DNA from: Deltaproteobacteria bacterium
Lineage (GTDB): Bacteria; Desulfobacterota; Desulfuromonadia; Desulfuromonadales; BM103
Reading direction: 5' to 3'
Assembly: GCA_024636155.1 (NCBI GenBank)
Contig: JAGXHM010000043.1
Span: 1 to 36,148 of the forward strand
Length of the DNA: 36,148 bases
The notes below the pieces were generated by a model. The model was not told the DNA's origin and searched no databases. It saw only the letters and a list, made by a program, of their open reading frames with translations. This document shows, piece after piece, positions 1-7,243 of this stretch. The translations under genes were made by a program, and so were the position numbers. The stretch's first letter is position 1; each line of letters starts with the position of its first letter.

Positions 1-1626
1 CATGGTCAGCAGGACGTCTTCGCCCGTAGCGGTGTCGACGATGCCGGAGTTGGCATCTTCGGCGCTGATACCCAGAGCGTAGGTGGTTGAACCCGCACCG
101 TCCGCACCGTAGCTTGCGCCGGTGAACAAGCCGGAGAAGTCTTGTGTGGCATCCGTCCCAAGAACGGTCTCATCTACGACCAGGGCTGGTGTTTCGACGT
201 CTGCAAAGCCAATACTCGGGCCATCATCTTCAAAGGCCAGAGTGCTACCAATATTGACGGTCGCGCTATCGCTGTCGCCGTCGCCATCCGTGATGGTGGC
301 GGTAAGAGTGACCATGTTGGCTGCGGAGAGGGTTGTCGGTTCGGTGCTTTCGTCAGGATCGTTGACGTTGTCATGGACCACCGCACGCTGCTGGTCGAGA
401 GTGACATTACCGTCGGCAGCAACTGTTACGGTAAAGACGATCTCGCCTGTTGCCGCATCCGTTGCGTCAGTGCCCTCACGTCCTTCCACAATCCCAAGGT
501 TGTTGAACAAGTAGACCGCGTTGCCCGTGGCTGTGTCAACTACGCCGGAGTCTGCGCCTTCAGCGCTGATGTCCAGAGTGTAGGCGACGGGACCGTCGGC
601 ACCATCTGCACCAGGGATTGCCGCGGTGAACAGGCCGGAGAAGTCTTGTGTGGCATCGGTAGTCAGAGCCGATTCGTCCACGGTCAGAGTTGGTGTGTCT
701 GCGTCCGCCAAGCCAATGCTCGGTACATCGTCTTCAATAACGATGTCGATGATTGCGCTGACATCAAATTCGCCATCGGAGGCAATGACTTCGAAACTGT
801 CTGCCTCCACATCCCCATCAACATCAAAGGCCGGTGAAGTCAACGTGTATTCGTAAGTAAAGGTCCCATTGCCATCATAGCTGGTAAGAACCAGGGTGCC
901 GTTGTCTAACGTAAATGATTCACCGACCATGTCAGCAAGAGAACTGAACTCTCCTGGGCCAATATTCATCACGTTGCCGTCAATGGACAGACTGACGATA
1001 TCGTCAATGGCATTCGGATCACCAATCGTGATTGTTCCTCCTACGACTGTGGAGTTCGGTTCCGTGCCGGAGCCATTTTCAAGCCCAGACTCGTAAACGG
1101 TGCCGCCTGTGCCTTCAACATTAGGAGCTATATTAACTTCTGGAATCGCCGCTTCTCCACCCTCCGGCACCAACAACGTTGCCGCGCCAAAGGGATCCGG
1201 ATCCTGAACGCCAAGCTTGTCGATACCACCCAAGGCGTCGCCCATGTCATCAACATATGTACTGCCACCACCACTCTGTGGTGCTGAACCAGCTGCCGTC
1301 TCAGGAACCTCGAGATTCCAGGCAGCGATCAATGCTTCAATTGGGATCATGCTGCCATCTGCCAACATGATTGAGGTGACCTCACCATCATTGATATCTG
1401 CAGCAAAATCCGCGAAAGTCAGAACCGCACCATTATCTAATGTGAAAACGAGATCAGTTCCCACAAATTCCTGGGTGCTTTCCGTGCCTGGATCAAAGTT
1501 GATTTGTGGCACTTGATCTGCTTCCAAAGTGACAGTCAAATTCTGCCCTGGCTCAAGTACCGGTACGACGACAGTGTTGGCTGCTATTGCTTCGGTTTGC
1601 GTATTCGTGGTTTCTTCGTTTGCCAT
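1..1626 (-). CDS. LapA-like giant repeat adhesin, N-terminal part (runs off the left edge)
   Basis: I see 542 uninterrupted codons read leftwards from the ATG at 1624-1626, with a ribosome site (GGGAG) about 9 bases upstream; the gene continues beyond base 1. There is no Sec signal, as expected for a type I secretion substrate. Residues 1 to about 108 form a small hydrophobic/acidic module like the LapA retention module. It is followed by a TAAG motif at 110-113 and a Gly/Ser-rich linker. After residue 190 the protein is very acidic and rich in Asp, Gly, Thr and Ser. A repeat of about 168 residues starts with DDVPSIG at 299 and again with DDGPSIG at 467, each followed by an identical TDATQDFSGLFT stretch. 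This resembles the T1SS-143/DUF5801 repeats of RTX adhesins. The role would be a cell-surface adhesin held in the outer membrane pore and released by the LapG-type protease encoded at 8642. The C-terminal RTX repeats and secretion signal lie outside the window. Confidence 0.88.
   Translation of the reverse strand, partial: MANEETTNTQTEAIAANTVVVPVLEPGQNLTVTLEADQVPQINFDPGTESTQEFVGTDLVFTLDNGAVLTFADFAADINDGEVTSIMLADGSMIPIEALIAAWNLEVPETAAGSAPQSGGGSTYVDDMGDALGGIDKLGVQDPDPFGAATLLVPEGGEAAIPEVNIAPNVEGTGGTVYESGLENGSGTEPNSTVVGGTITIGDPNAIDDIVSLSIDGNVMNIGPGEFSSLADMVGESFTLDNGTLVLTSYDGNGTFTYEYTLTSPAFDVDGDVEADSFEVIASDGEFDVSAIIDIVIEDDVPSIGLADADTPTLTVDESALTTDATQDFSGLFTAAIPGADGADGPVAYTLDISAEGADSGVVDTATGNAVYLFNNLGIVEGREGTDATDAATGEIVFTVTVAADGNVTLDQQRAVVHDNVNDPDESTEPTTLSAANMVTLTATITDGDGDSDSATVNIGSTLAFEDDGPSIGFADVETPALVVDETVLGTDATQDFSGLFTGASYGADGAGSTTYALGISAEDANSGIVDTATGEDVLLTM
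1288..1299 (-). other. Predicted LapG cleavage motif (TAAG) in the adhesin
   Basis: The codons ACG GCA GCT GGT encode Thr110-Ala-Ala-Gly113 of the adhesin. In Pseudomonas fluorescens LapA the periplasmic protease LapG cuts between the two alanines of a TAAG motif at nearly the same distance from the N-terminus (known from the family). Here the motif sits between the compact N-terminal module and a Gly/Ser linker, the expected place for a release site. Cleavage itself is inferred. Confidence 0.75.
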
Positions 1627-1686
1627 GGTCTTGTCTCCCTTGGATCCTGCGGGTTCTGTCTCTTTAGTTCAGTTAGTTCAGTTAGT

Positions 1687-1977
1687 TTAGTGGAGGTACT
1701 GAAAATTGTTTATCTTTGCAGCAATGCCGAATTTATCGCCGAGCTGCTCTATGCGAATAACTTCGCCCTGACAGTCGAGCTTGATCGGCTTTCCCGGCAG
1801 TGCGTAACTAAGGTCTAGTGCAAAACTTAAATCCCCACCTTCGGTAAAGGACTGATCAGTCAGGAAATAAATTCCGGCCCAACTGACATCGCGCGTGGTG
1901 GCTTTTTCGTTTCCAATGTAAACGGGAACTTCAACCTGGATACGCTGCGAAGCCCTTTTTTCATCCGTATGGTTCAT
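1687..1977 (-). CDS. Single-domain PilZ protein (c-di-GMP receptor)
   Basis: This 96-residue protein consists of one PilZ domain. The c-di-GMP-binding signatures are intact: RxxxR at R8-R12 and DxSxxG at D30-S32-G35. It starts at ATG 1977 with a strong ribosome site (AAGGAG, 7 bases upstream). It is transcribed in the same direction as the adhesin gene, 60 bp upstream of it, so the two probably share a message. In known Lap systems c-di-GMP controls adhesin retention, so a PilZ receptor as the first gene of the adhesin operon suggests a second c-di-GMP input, perhaps on secretion or on the adhesin itself. The protein has no other domain, and its partner cannot be read from the sequence. The PilZ assignment is firm; the role is inferred. 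Confidence 0.87.
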   Translation of the reverse strand: MNHTDEKRASQRIQVEVPVYIGNEKATTRDVSWAGIYFLTDQSFTEGGDLSFALDLSYALPGKPIKLDCQGEVIRIEQLGDKFGIAAKINNFQYLH

Positions 1978-2000
1978 GGTTTTCTCCTTATAGTGTCTCT

Positions 2001-2028
2001 ATTCTAAACGACCACCAATTTCGAACAA
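2001..2028 (-). promoter_or_regulatory. Candidate sigma-70 promoter for the PilZ-adhesin operon
   Basis: On the minus strand TTGTTC (2023-2028) and TAGAAT (2001-2006) are separated by 16 bases, about 25 bases upstream of the PilZ start codon. The -10 is a 5/6 match and the -35 a 4/6 match. Transcription start is untested. Confidence 0.4.
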
Positions 2029-2169
2029 TTTATCGTTAGGGGGAGTACCGTATAACTTTGGTTGTATTTTTGCGTAAAAAGGCAGGGAAAATGTGAGCTT
2101 GCACTGTTTTGCTCAGACTCAGACAAAGGTGACAGGCGGGTCTTTTTCAGAGAGTTTTCTGGGGGCATA

Positions 2170-2198
2170 CTGACAATTTTTTAAAATTAAGGTAAACT
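2170..2198 (+). promoter_or_regulatory. Candidate sigma-70 promoter for the response regulator
   Basis: CTGACA (2170-2175) and TAAACT (2193-2198) are separated by 17 bases, about 42 bases before the ATG at 2240. The intervening DNA is AT-rich. The divergent PilZ operon promoter lies about 150 bp away, so 1978-2239 is a shared regulatory region. Confidence 0.4.
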
Positions 2199-2239
2199 TG
2201 GTCGTCAAGTATCCAGTTTCATTATCGTCTGGAGTGATT

Positions 2240-2878
2240 ATGACCCTTAAGTTGGTTGCTGCTGACCCCCACCCCCTGTCACTCCTCGGATTGGCTCAGC
2301 TGTTACAATCGGAGCCAAACTTTGAGCTTGTTGCCAGTTGCTCGACTGCGTCTCAGGCAATGCAGGAAGTCTTGCGGCATGAACCGGAGCTACTGCTTAT
2401 CGATGTCAATTTGCCAGATCGCAACGGCCTGGAACTGATTAACGAACTGAAAAACAGTACCCTGGACATTAAGATCATTATCTTGACCGGGGCATTGGAT
2501 GAGAACCAGACGATTGACGCTCTCCGTTTTGGAGTTAAGGGTGTCGTGTTAAAGGATATGCCCTCTCACTTGCTGCTGCAGTGCCTGCAAAAAGTAGCGG
2601 CAGGTGGTCTTTGGATGGAGAAGGAGTCAATCGGGGCTGCATTTGAAAAGATGCTGCATCGCGAAGCTGGGATGCGGCGTCTTGCTACAATCCTTACTCC
2701 CCGGGAGACTGAGGTCATGCGTTGTGTTGCCACGGGCTTAAGTAATAATCAAATTGCCGAAAAGCTGATTGTGAGTGAGGGGACGATCAAGATTCATGTC
2801 CACAATATCTACCGTAAGATCGGGATCAATAATCGGGTCGATTTGACGCTCTACGCCCAAAAACGCGGCCTCGTCTAG
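2240..2878 (+). CDS. NarL/FixJ-family response regulator
   Basis: This is a 212-residue DNA-binding response regulator. The receiver domain (about 3-120) has the phospho-acceptor Asp55, Thr83 and Lys105 at normal spacing. The C-terminal LuxR-type helix-turn-helix (about 140-205) has the typical LTPRETEVM start and a recognition region around SEGTIKIHVHNIYRK. I chose the ATG at 2240 over the TTG at 2198 because GGAG lies 5 bases upstream and the receiver begins directly after it. No histidine kinase lies next to it. It is divergent from the PilZ-adhesin operon and precedes the secretion genes, so it is a candidate regulator of the adhesin system, but that is only a positional argument. Confidence 0.9.
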   Translation: MTLKLVAADPHPLSLLGLAQLLQSEPNFELVASCSTASQAMQEVLRHEPELLLIDVNLPDRNGLELINELKNSTLDIKIIILTGALDENQTIDALRFGVKGVVLKDMPSHLLLQCLQKVAAGGLWMEKESIGAAFEKMLHREAGMRRLATILTPRETEVMRCVATGLSNNQIAEKLIVSEGTIKIHVHNIYRKIGINNRVDLTLYAQKRGLV

Positions 2879-3018
2879 TTTCTGTCCGGAAACGGCCCTT
2901 TTCCGCAATCCCGGCGTCAACCTTCGGGCTGATTTGTGCTGCGTACCGATGTACGCCTCCGCATCATCCCTTGGTTTCCTTGGCCTTGCGAAAAATTGCT
3001 CGTTTCCAAATCAGAAAC
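2878..3018. repeat. 141-bp inverted-repeat element, copy 1
   Basis: The element begins GTTTCTGTCCGGAAAC and ends GTTTCCAAATCAGAAAC. The two ends are inverted copies, and imperfect complementarity continues inward for about 35 bases (a CCGCAA near the left matches TTGCGA near the right). Its first base is the G of the TAG stop codon of the response regulator gene. A copy of exactly the same length lies at 26079-26219 and a more diverged one at 3037-3180. It could fold into a long hairpin in RNA or DNA. It encodes no protein. Confidence 0.85.
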
Positions 3019-3036
3019 TTCACTGAATCTTCCAAA

Positions 3037-3180
3037 GTTTCTGTCCGGAAACGGCTCTTCTCCGCAATCTCTGCGTCAATCTGCGGTGTTGCTTGTGCGA
3101 CGTACCATCTACGCCTCCGCGTACCCCCCCTTGATTTCCTTGACCTTGCAAAAAAAAATGCTCATATCCAGCTCGAAAAC
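3037..3180. repeat. 141-bp-type element, copy 2 (degenerate right end)
   Basis: This tandem copy follows copy 1 after 18 bases. The left 60 bases match copy 1 closely, starting GTTTCTGTCCGGAAAC. The right end has drifted and ends in GAAAAC rather than CAGAAAC. A run of nine A residues replaces the shorter A tract of the other copies. Length is about 144 bp. Confidence 0.75.
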
Positions 3181-3199
3181 ACTTTTTTATGGTCTAACC

Positions 3200-3235
3200 A
3201 AGAAAGGCCACCTCATATGCGAGGTGACCTTTCTT
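3200..3235. terminator. Hairpin between the response regulator and tolC (likely bidirectional terminator)
   Basis: Two 15-base arms (3200-3214 and 3221-3235) pair with one mismatch around a 6-base loop (ATATGC). The plus-strand side is followed by a T-rich stretch (GTTGTT). It lies between the ends of two convergent genes (2878 plus, 3289 minus), where a shared terminator is expected. Confidence 0.7.
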
Positions 3236-3288
3236 GTTGTTAAGTCATCTTGAAACTAAATCAGCCTAAGCTGACACGGCCTTTTGGC

Positions 3289-4638
3289 TCAGTCCTTGGC
3301 TGTTGTGTAGAGTTGCTCGTCAATCTGCAGGCTGGCATTCAGTCTGCCGGTCAGGGCCAGCAGCCGCTCGGTCGCAATCACTTCGTTAGTTCTGGCGGTT
3401 ATCATCAGGCCGGCGGACTGGAACTTTTCGTTGCGGGCATCGAGCAGGTCAAGCAGGGTTCGTTGTCCGACGTTGAACTGCTTCTGATAAGAGTCGTGGG
3501 TTTTCTGGCTATAGCCCAAAGCGTCCCCGAAAAAGACCACCTGTTTACGGGCGGCATCCAGCTCCGCCCAGGTGGCCCGGGTTTCTTCTATGACCATGTC
3601 CAGCTGATTGTTCCGAACCGATGCTGCCTGCACCTTGCGCGCCATGGCAGCCTTGCGGTCGGCAACATCGGAGTGGCCGTTGAAAATATTCCAGCGTACA
3701 CGCACCATGCCCTGGTTGTTGTGCTCGTAGGTTTCAGAGCTGTCTGCTTGATCCAGGTAGCTGGAGCTCAGCTCCGCATGAACTTTTGGCAGGAAGTTTG
3801 ATTTGCTCAGTTCGACCCTGCGGTTAGCCTCTTCAACGTTGGCGTCGAGGGCCAGAGTTTTGGGATTGTTTTCTACTGTCAGCATGATGGCTTCGTCCAG
3901 CGACTTGGGAGTGATGCCGGGCGGGACATTGAAAAATTCAACATCACCGGCCAGTTTTCCAACCACGCGCTGGTAGTTCGCTTCGGCGCTTCTGAGAGCG
4001 GCCGTGGTTTGAGCCAGCGTGCCATTGGCACGGGCCAGACGAGTTTGAGTCTGGTCAACATCAGCAATGCTTCCGGCACCGCCTTCTTGACGCTCTTTCA
4101 GCTTGTTGGAAATTTCGAGGTGATCATTGACGTTCATCTCTGCCAGACCAACCAACTCACGCTGACGGTATACTTCCATGTGGGCGATGATGGCATCGAG
4201 AGCAATCGCCTCGGCATTATCGAAAGTCCGGTAGCCCGCAGAAACCAGTTTGGCTTCTTCGATCTCTACCAGGCTTCTCGTTTCCTTGCCATCGTAGAGC
4301 AGTTGAGAGAGGCGGATTGAACCTTCCAGACGATCATAGAAGTTGTGTTCATTGCCATTTCCCCGCGTAATCGTGTCGCTATGGGCTTCGATGCCATAAC
4401 CGAAGGCGACATCAACCTGCGGATAGTAGCGGCCGTAGGCGCGATCGCGTTCAAAGCCGATGGCTTCCTGATTGGCTTGCAGTACCTGCAGCTGTGGGCT
4501 GTACTCAAGGGCTGTAGATACGGTGTCTGACAAGCTCACCTTGTTGTCCTGGGCCAGCGCGTTGGTACCAGAAAGCACGGCAAACAGCAGGACCATGCTT
4601 AGGAGCAGTCCCCTCGTAAACAATTTTTTCGTCATCAT
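3289..4638 (-). CDS. TolC-family outer membrane efflux protein (LapE-type)
   Basis: This 449-residue protein is an outer membrane channel for type I secretion. I chose ATG 4638 because GGGGAGG lies 9 bases upstream and it gives a clean Sec signal peptide, with a hydrophobic core at about 8-22 and cleavage after ALA at residue 29. The mature protein begins VSLSDTVSTALEYSPQLQ, the usual start of TolC-type OEP domains, and has two long alpha-helical repeats with heptad character. Length fits the family (420-480). It is divergent from the ABC exporter and adaptor genes, separated by 300 bp, so the three together make a complete type I exporter. In Lap systems this channel also holds the adhesin at the surface. 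The assignment to the adhesin is inferred from proximity. Confidence 0.88.
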   Translation of the reverse strand: MMTKKLFTRGLLLSMVLLFAVLSGTNALAQDNKVSLSDTVSTALEYSPQLQVLQANQEAIGFERDRAYGRYYPQVDVAFGYGIEAHSDTITRGNGNEHNFYDRLEGSIRLSQLLYDGKETRSLVEIEEAKLVSAGYRTFDNAEAIALDAIIAHMEVYRQRELVGLAEMNVNDHLEISNKLKERQEGGAGSIADVDQTQTRLARANGTLAQTTAALRSAEANYQRVVGKLAGDVEFFNVPPGITPKSLDEAIMLTVENNPKTLALDANVEEANRRVELSKSNFLPKVHAELSSSYLDQADSSETYEHNNQGMVRVRWNIFNGHSDVADRKAAMARKVQAASVRNNQLDMVIEETRATWAELDAARKQVVFFGDALGYSQKTHDSYQKQFNVGQRTLLDLLDARNEKFQSAGLMITARTNEVIATERLLALTGRLNASLQIDEQLYTTAKD

Positions 4639-4731
4639 TTTTTTTGCCTCCCCAGTTGGTGCGTCCATGTTGCAACGGATTACGTTCAAAAACACCTAAT
4701 ATTACGCACTGTTAAACTTTCAGCGTATTTA

Positions 4732-4759
4732 GGTATACCAAAGATTCAGTTCTTGCCAA
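4732..4759 (-). promoter_or_regulatory. Candidate sigma-70 promoter for tolC
   Basis: On the minus strand TTGGCA (4754-4759) and TATACC (4732-4737) are separated by 16 bases, about 95 bases before the tolC start. This is one of two divergent candidates in the 4639-4938 intergenic region. Confidence 0.4.
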
Positions 4760-4852
4760 GTCGATACATTTAATTTTTTTACTTCCTGCCTCAGGGGTAA
4801 ATGGCTAATATTAAAAAGAATGCGGGTGGGACATCGCATTCAACGGAATTAG

Positions 4853-4861
4853 TGCTATAAT
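4853..4861 (+). promoter_or_regulatory. Candidate extended -10 promoter for the exporter operon
   Basis: The sequence TGCTATAAT (4853-4861) has a perfect TATAAT with the TGn extension. No good -35 hexamer lies 16-18 bases upstream, which is tolerated by extended -10 promoters. It is about 78 bases before the ABC exporter start and would drive the exporter, adaptor, protease and sensor genes together. Confidence 0.5.
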
Positions 4862-4938
4862 ACAGATTGTAACTGGCTTGAATTATTGCTTTTAAACTGT
4901 CGTGTTATGTCGAGGGTGATGGGGGAATCCAAGCAATT

Positions 4939-7230
4939 ATGGATTCACCTTTTCGGCCCTGCCGAGGGACCATGCCAGAAGAAAATAGTCAAACTAAGGT
5001 ACGGCCGGAATCTGACGAGGGGGAAAACACCCGTCAGGAAGCTGCTCAAAAGCCTGCTCAAAAGCCAAAACCAAGGCGCCGTTCCAGCGACTTTGTTTCG
5101 CCGGGACTCGTTGATTATGAGCCTCCGGTGCTGGGTTGCCTCTCTCTTGTCGCCGGTTTGCTGGGGCGACCAGTTTCTACCGTTGCTCTTAAAGCTGGCA
5201 TGCCACAGGGCCGTGAAAGGCCACCTCTGGCTGTCTGTCTTCGGGCTGCAGAGCAGGCTGGTCTGATGGTTCGCACCTTTCATAAACCACACCTCGGCAA
5301 CATCTCTTCGTTAATCATGCCCTGCATTCTGGTGTTGCAGAACGATCAGGCCTGCGTCCTGGTCCGCTTGCAGGACAATCATGCCGAAGTCGTCTTTCCC
5401 CAAGGTGGCGGAACAGGAAAGCGCTTTCCGGTCGAACGGCTTCAGGAACAGTATTCTGGCTACGTTTTGTTGGTTCACCCGGAAGGGAAACTGGATCAAC
5501 GGGCCAGTGAACTCCGATTAGTTGATACTCGGGAGTGGTTCTGGGGAACTATTTTCAAGTTCTTCCCGATCTATAAGCACGTTCTTCTGGCAACGGTGAT
5601 GGTCAATATCCTGGCTCTGGCCAGCCCGCTGTTTATCATGAACGTCTACGACCGGGTGGTGCCGAACAACGCCTTTGATACTCTCTGGGCTCTCGCACTT
5701 GGGGTTTTTATCGCCTACCTCTTCGATTTCCTGTTGCGTAACCTGCGCGGATATTTTGCTGATGTCGCTGGTAAAAATGCCGATGTTATTATCGCCAGCA
5801 AATTAATGCAGCAGATGACGGCGATGCGCCTTGACCACAAGCCAGAGTCAGCCGGAACCCTGGCGAACAACCTGCGTGAATTCGAATCTCTGCGGGAGTT
5901 CTTCAGCTCCACCACCCTGATGGCTCTGGTGGATATGCCCTTCATCTTCCTTTTTATCGGACTAATCTCATATATCGCCGGTCCGCTGGCTTATGCGCCT
6001 CTTGTGGCAGTCCCTGTTGTGGTGCTGGTCGGTTATTTCTTGCAGATACCATTTCAACGGATTATTGAGAAAAGCTTTCGTGAAGGAGCCCAGAAAAATG
6101 CTTTGCTGGTTGAGGCTATTACTGGCATAGAAACAATCAAGACCAGCATGGCCGAAGGACAGATTCAGAAGCGCTGGGAAGAAGTGGTCGGGTTGAATTC
6201 CAAATCGACAAGCAGGGCGCGCGCGCTTTCCAACTTTTCTATCTCTTTTTCGCAATGGTCGGCGCAACTCGTGAGCGTGGCGATTATCATTGGCGGGGTT
6301 TACCTGATTTCTGAAGGCGAACTGACTTTAGGCGGTTTGATTGCCTGCAATATCCTGGTCGGTCGGGCGATGGCGCCGCTCGGTGCAGTGGCCGCCATGT
6401 TGACGCGTTTGCAACAGTCACGCATGGCACTGAAAGCACTCGATCTTCTCATGCGCCAACCGAATGAACGGCCTGTCGGTCGCGAGTTCATCCAGGCTCA
6501 GAATCTGCAGCCTTCAATCAGTTTTGAGGATGTCCATTTTCAGTATCCAAACAGCCAAACACCTGCATTGAACGGTGTCACTCTGAAGATCAATGCCGGG
6601 GAAAAGGTCGCCATCCTTGGCCGGACTGGTTCGGGGAAAAGCACTTTAGGCCGCCTCTGCTTGAGCCTTTACGAGCCCCAGAAAGGATCTGTCAAACTGG
6701 ACGGCATTGATCTTCGTCAGTTGCATGTGGCCGACCTGAGAAGTCATATCGGCTACGTCAGCCAGGACAACTACCTTTTCTATGGAAGTATCCGTGACAA
6801 TATAGCTTTTGGTGCCCCTTATGTTGACGGCCCGGCCATTCTGAGCGCGGCGAATCTGGCCGGGGTGACAGACTTTGTCAAAGGCCATCCTGCCGGGTTC
6901 GACTGGCAGGTTGGTGAGCGTGGCTTGAACCTTTCCGGTGGTCAACGTCAGGCGGTCACAATTGCCAGGGCGCTGCTCCTTGATCCTGAAATTCTGGTAT
7001 TTGATGAGCCGACCAGTGCCATGGATAACAACGCCGAAGCCATTCTGCGACAGAGGTTGATGAATTCCATGGGAGATAAAACCCTGCTGCTCTTCACGCA
7101 TCGCACCAGCCTTTTGCAATTGGTGGATCGTGTGGTCGTTATGGACGCTGGCAAGGTTGTTGCCGATGGGCCCAAGGCGGAAGTCTTGAAGGCACTGAAA
7201 GGAGGCCAGGTTGGCGCTTCGAAACGATAG
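4939..7230 (+). CDS. Type I secretion ABC transporter, permease-ATPase fusion (LapB-type)
   Basis: This 763-residue inner membrane exporter has three parts. Residues about 55-190 form a C39-peptidase-like domain that looks non-proteolytic, as in RTX and Lap exporters. Residues about 205-480 form the membrane domain. The ATPase domain has Walker A GRTGSGKST at 561-569, signature LSGGQ at 665-669, Walker B ending D689-E690, and switch His721. It would export the adhesin with the adaptor (next gene, 13 bp on) and the TolC channel. The start is uncertain: ATG 4939 has GGGGGA about 12 bases upstream, while ATG 4972 has GAGGG only 3 bases away. The Lys/Pro-rich N-terminal tail (residues about 20-50) is not conserved in the family. 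Confidence 0.92.
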   Translation: MDSPFRPCRGTMPEENSQTKVRPESDEGENTRQEAAQKPAQKPKPRRRSSDFVSPGLVDYEPPVLGCLSLVAGLLGRPVSTVALKAGMPQGRERPPLAVCLRAAEQAGLMVRTFHKPHLGNISSLIMPCILVLQNDQACVLVRLQDNHAEVVFPQGGGTGKRFPVERLQEQYSGYVLLVHPEGKLDQRASELRLVDTREWFWGTIFKFFPIYKHVLLATVMVNILALASPLFIMNVYDRVVPNNAFDTLWALALGVFIAYLFDFLLRNLRGYFADVAGKNADVIIASKLMQQMTAMRLDHKPESAGTLANNLREFESLREFFSSTTLMALVDMPFIFLFIGLISYIAGPLAYAPLVAVPVVVLVGYFLQIPFQRIIEKSFREGAQKNALLVEAITGIETIKTSMAEGQIQKRWEEVVGLNSKSTSRARALSNFSISFSQWSAQLVSVAIIIGGVYLISEGELTLGGLIACNILVGRAMAPLGAVAAMLTRLQQSRMALKALDLLMRQPNERPVGREFIQAQNLQPSISFEDVHFQYPNSQTPALNGVTLKINAGEKVAILGRTGSGKSTLGRLCLSLYEPQKGSVKLDGIDLRQLHVADLRSHIGYVSQDNYLFYGSIRDNIAFGAPYVDGPAILSAANLAGVTDFVKGHPAGFDWQVGERGLNLSGGQRQAVTIARALLLDPEILVFDEPTSAMDNNAEAILRQRLMNSMGDKTLLLFTHRTSLLQLVDRVVVMDAGKVVADGPKAEVLKALKGGQVGASKR

Positions 7231-7243
7231 AGATACCTAAATT

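Noticed and set aside
142-837. Open plus-strand frame of 231 codons across the left end
   Set aside because: It is the antisense shadow of the adhesin gene: acidic GC-rich repeat DNA stays open in other frames, and the frame has no ribosome site or domain pattern.
2878-3180. Tandem repeats considered as a CRISPR array
   Set aside because: There are only two adjacent copies of about 141 bp with an 18-base gap and inverted ends; no short direct repeats with regular unique spacers are present.
2936-3253. Plus-strand frame of 105 codons after the response regulator
   Set aside because: It lies entirely within the two copies of the inverted-repeat element and the terminator hairpin, and has no ribosome site.
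3250-3801. Plus-strand frame of 183 codons
   Set aside because: It overlaps the tolC gene in antisense, has no recognisable domain, and tolC is complete with a signal peptide and ribosome site.
4873-4891. Possible sigma-54 promoter (TGGC...TTGC) before the exporter operon
   Set aside because: The distance between the GG and GC elements is 11 bases instead of 10 and the -24 box continues TTG rather than ACG, so the extended -10 promoter just upstream is a better candidate.
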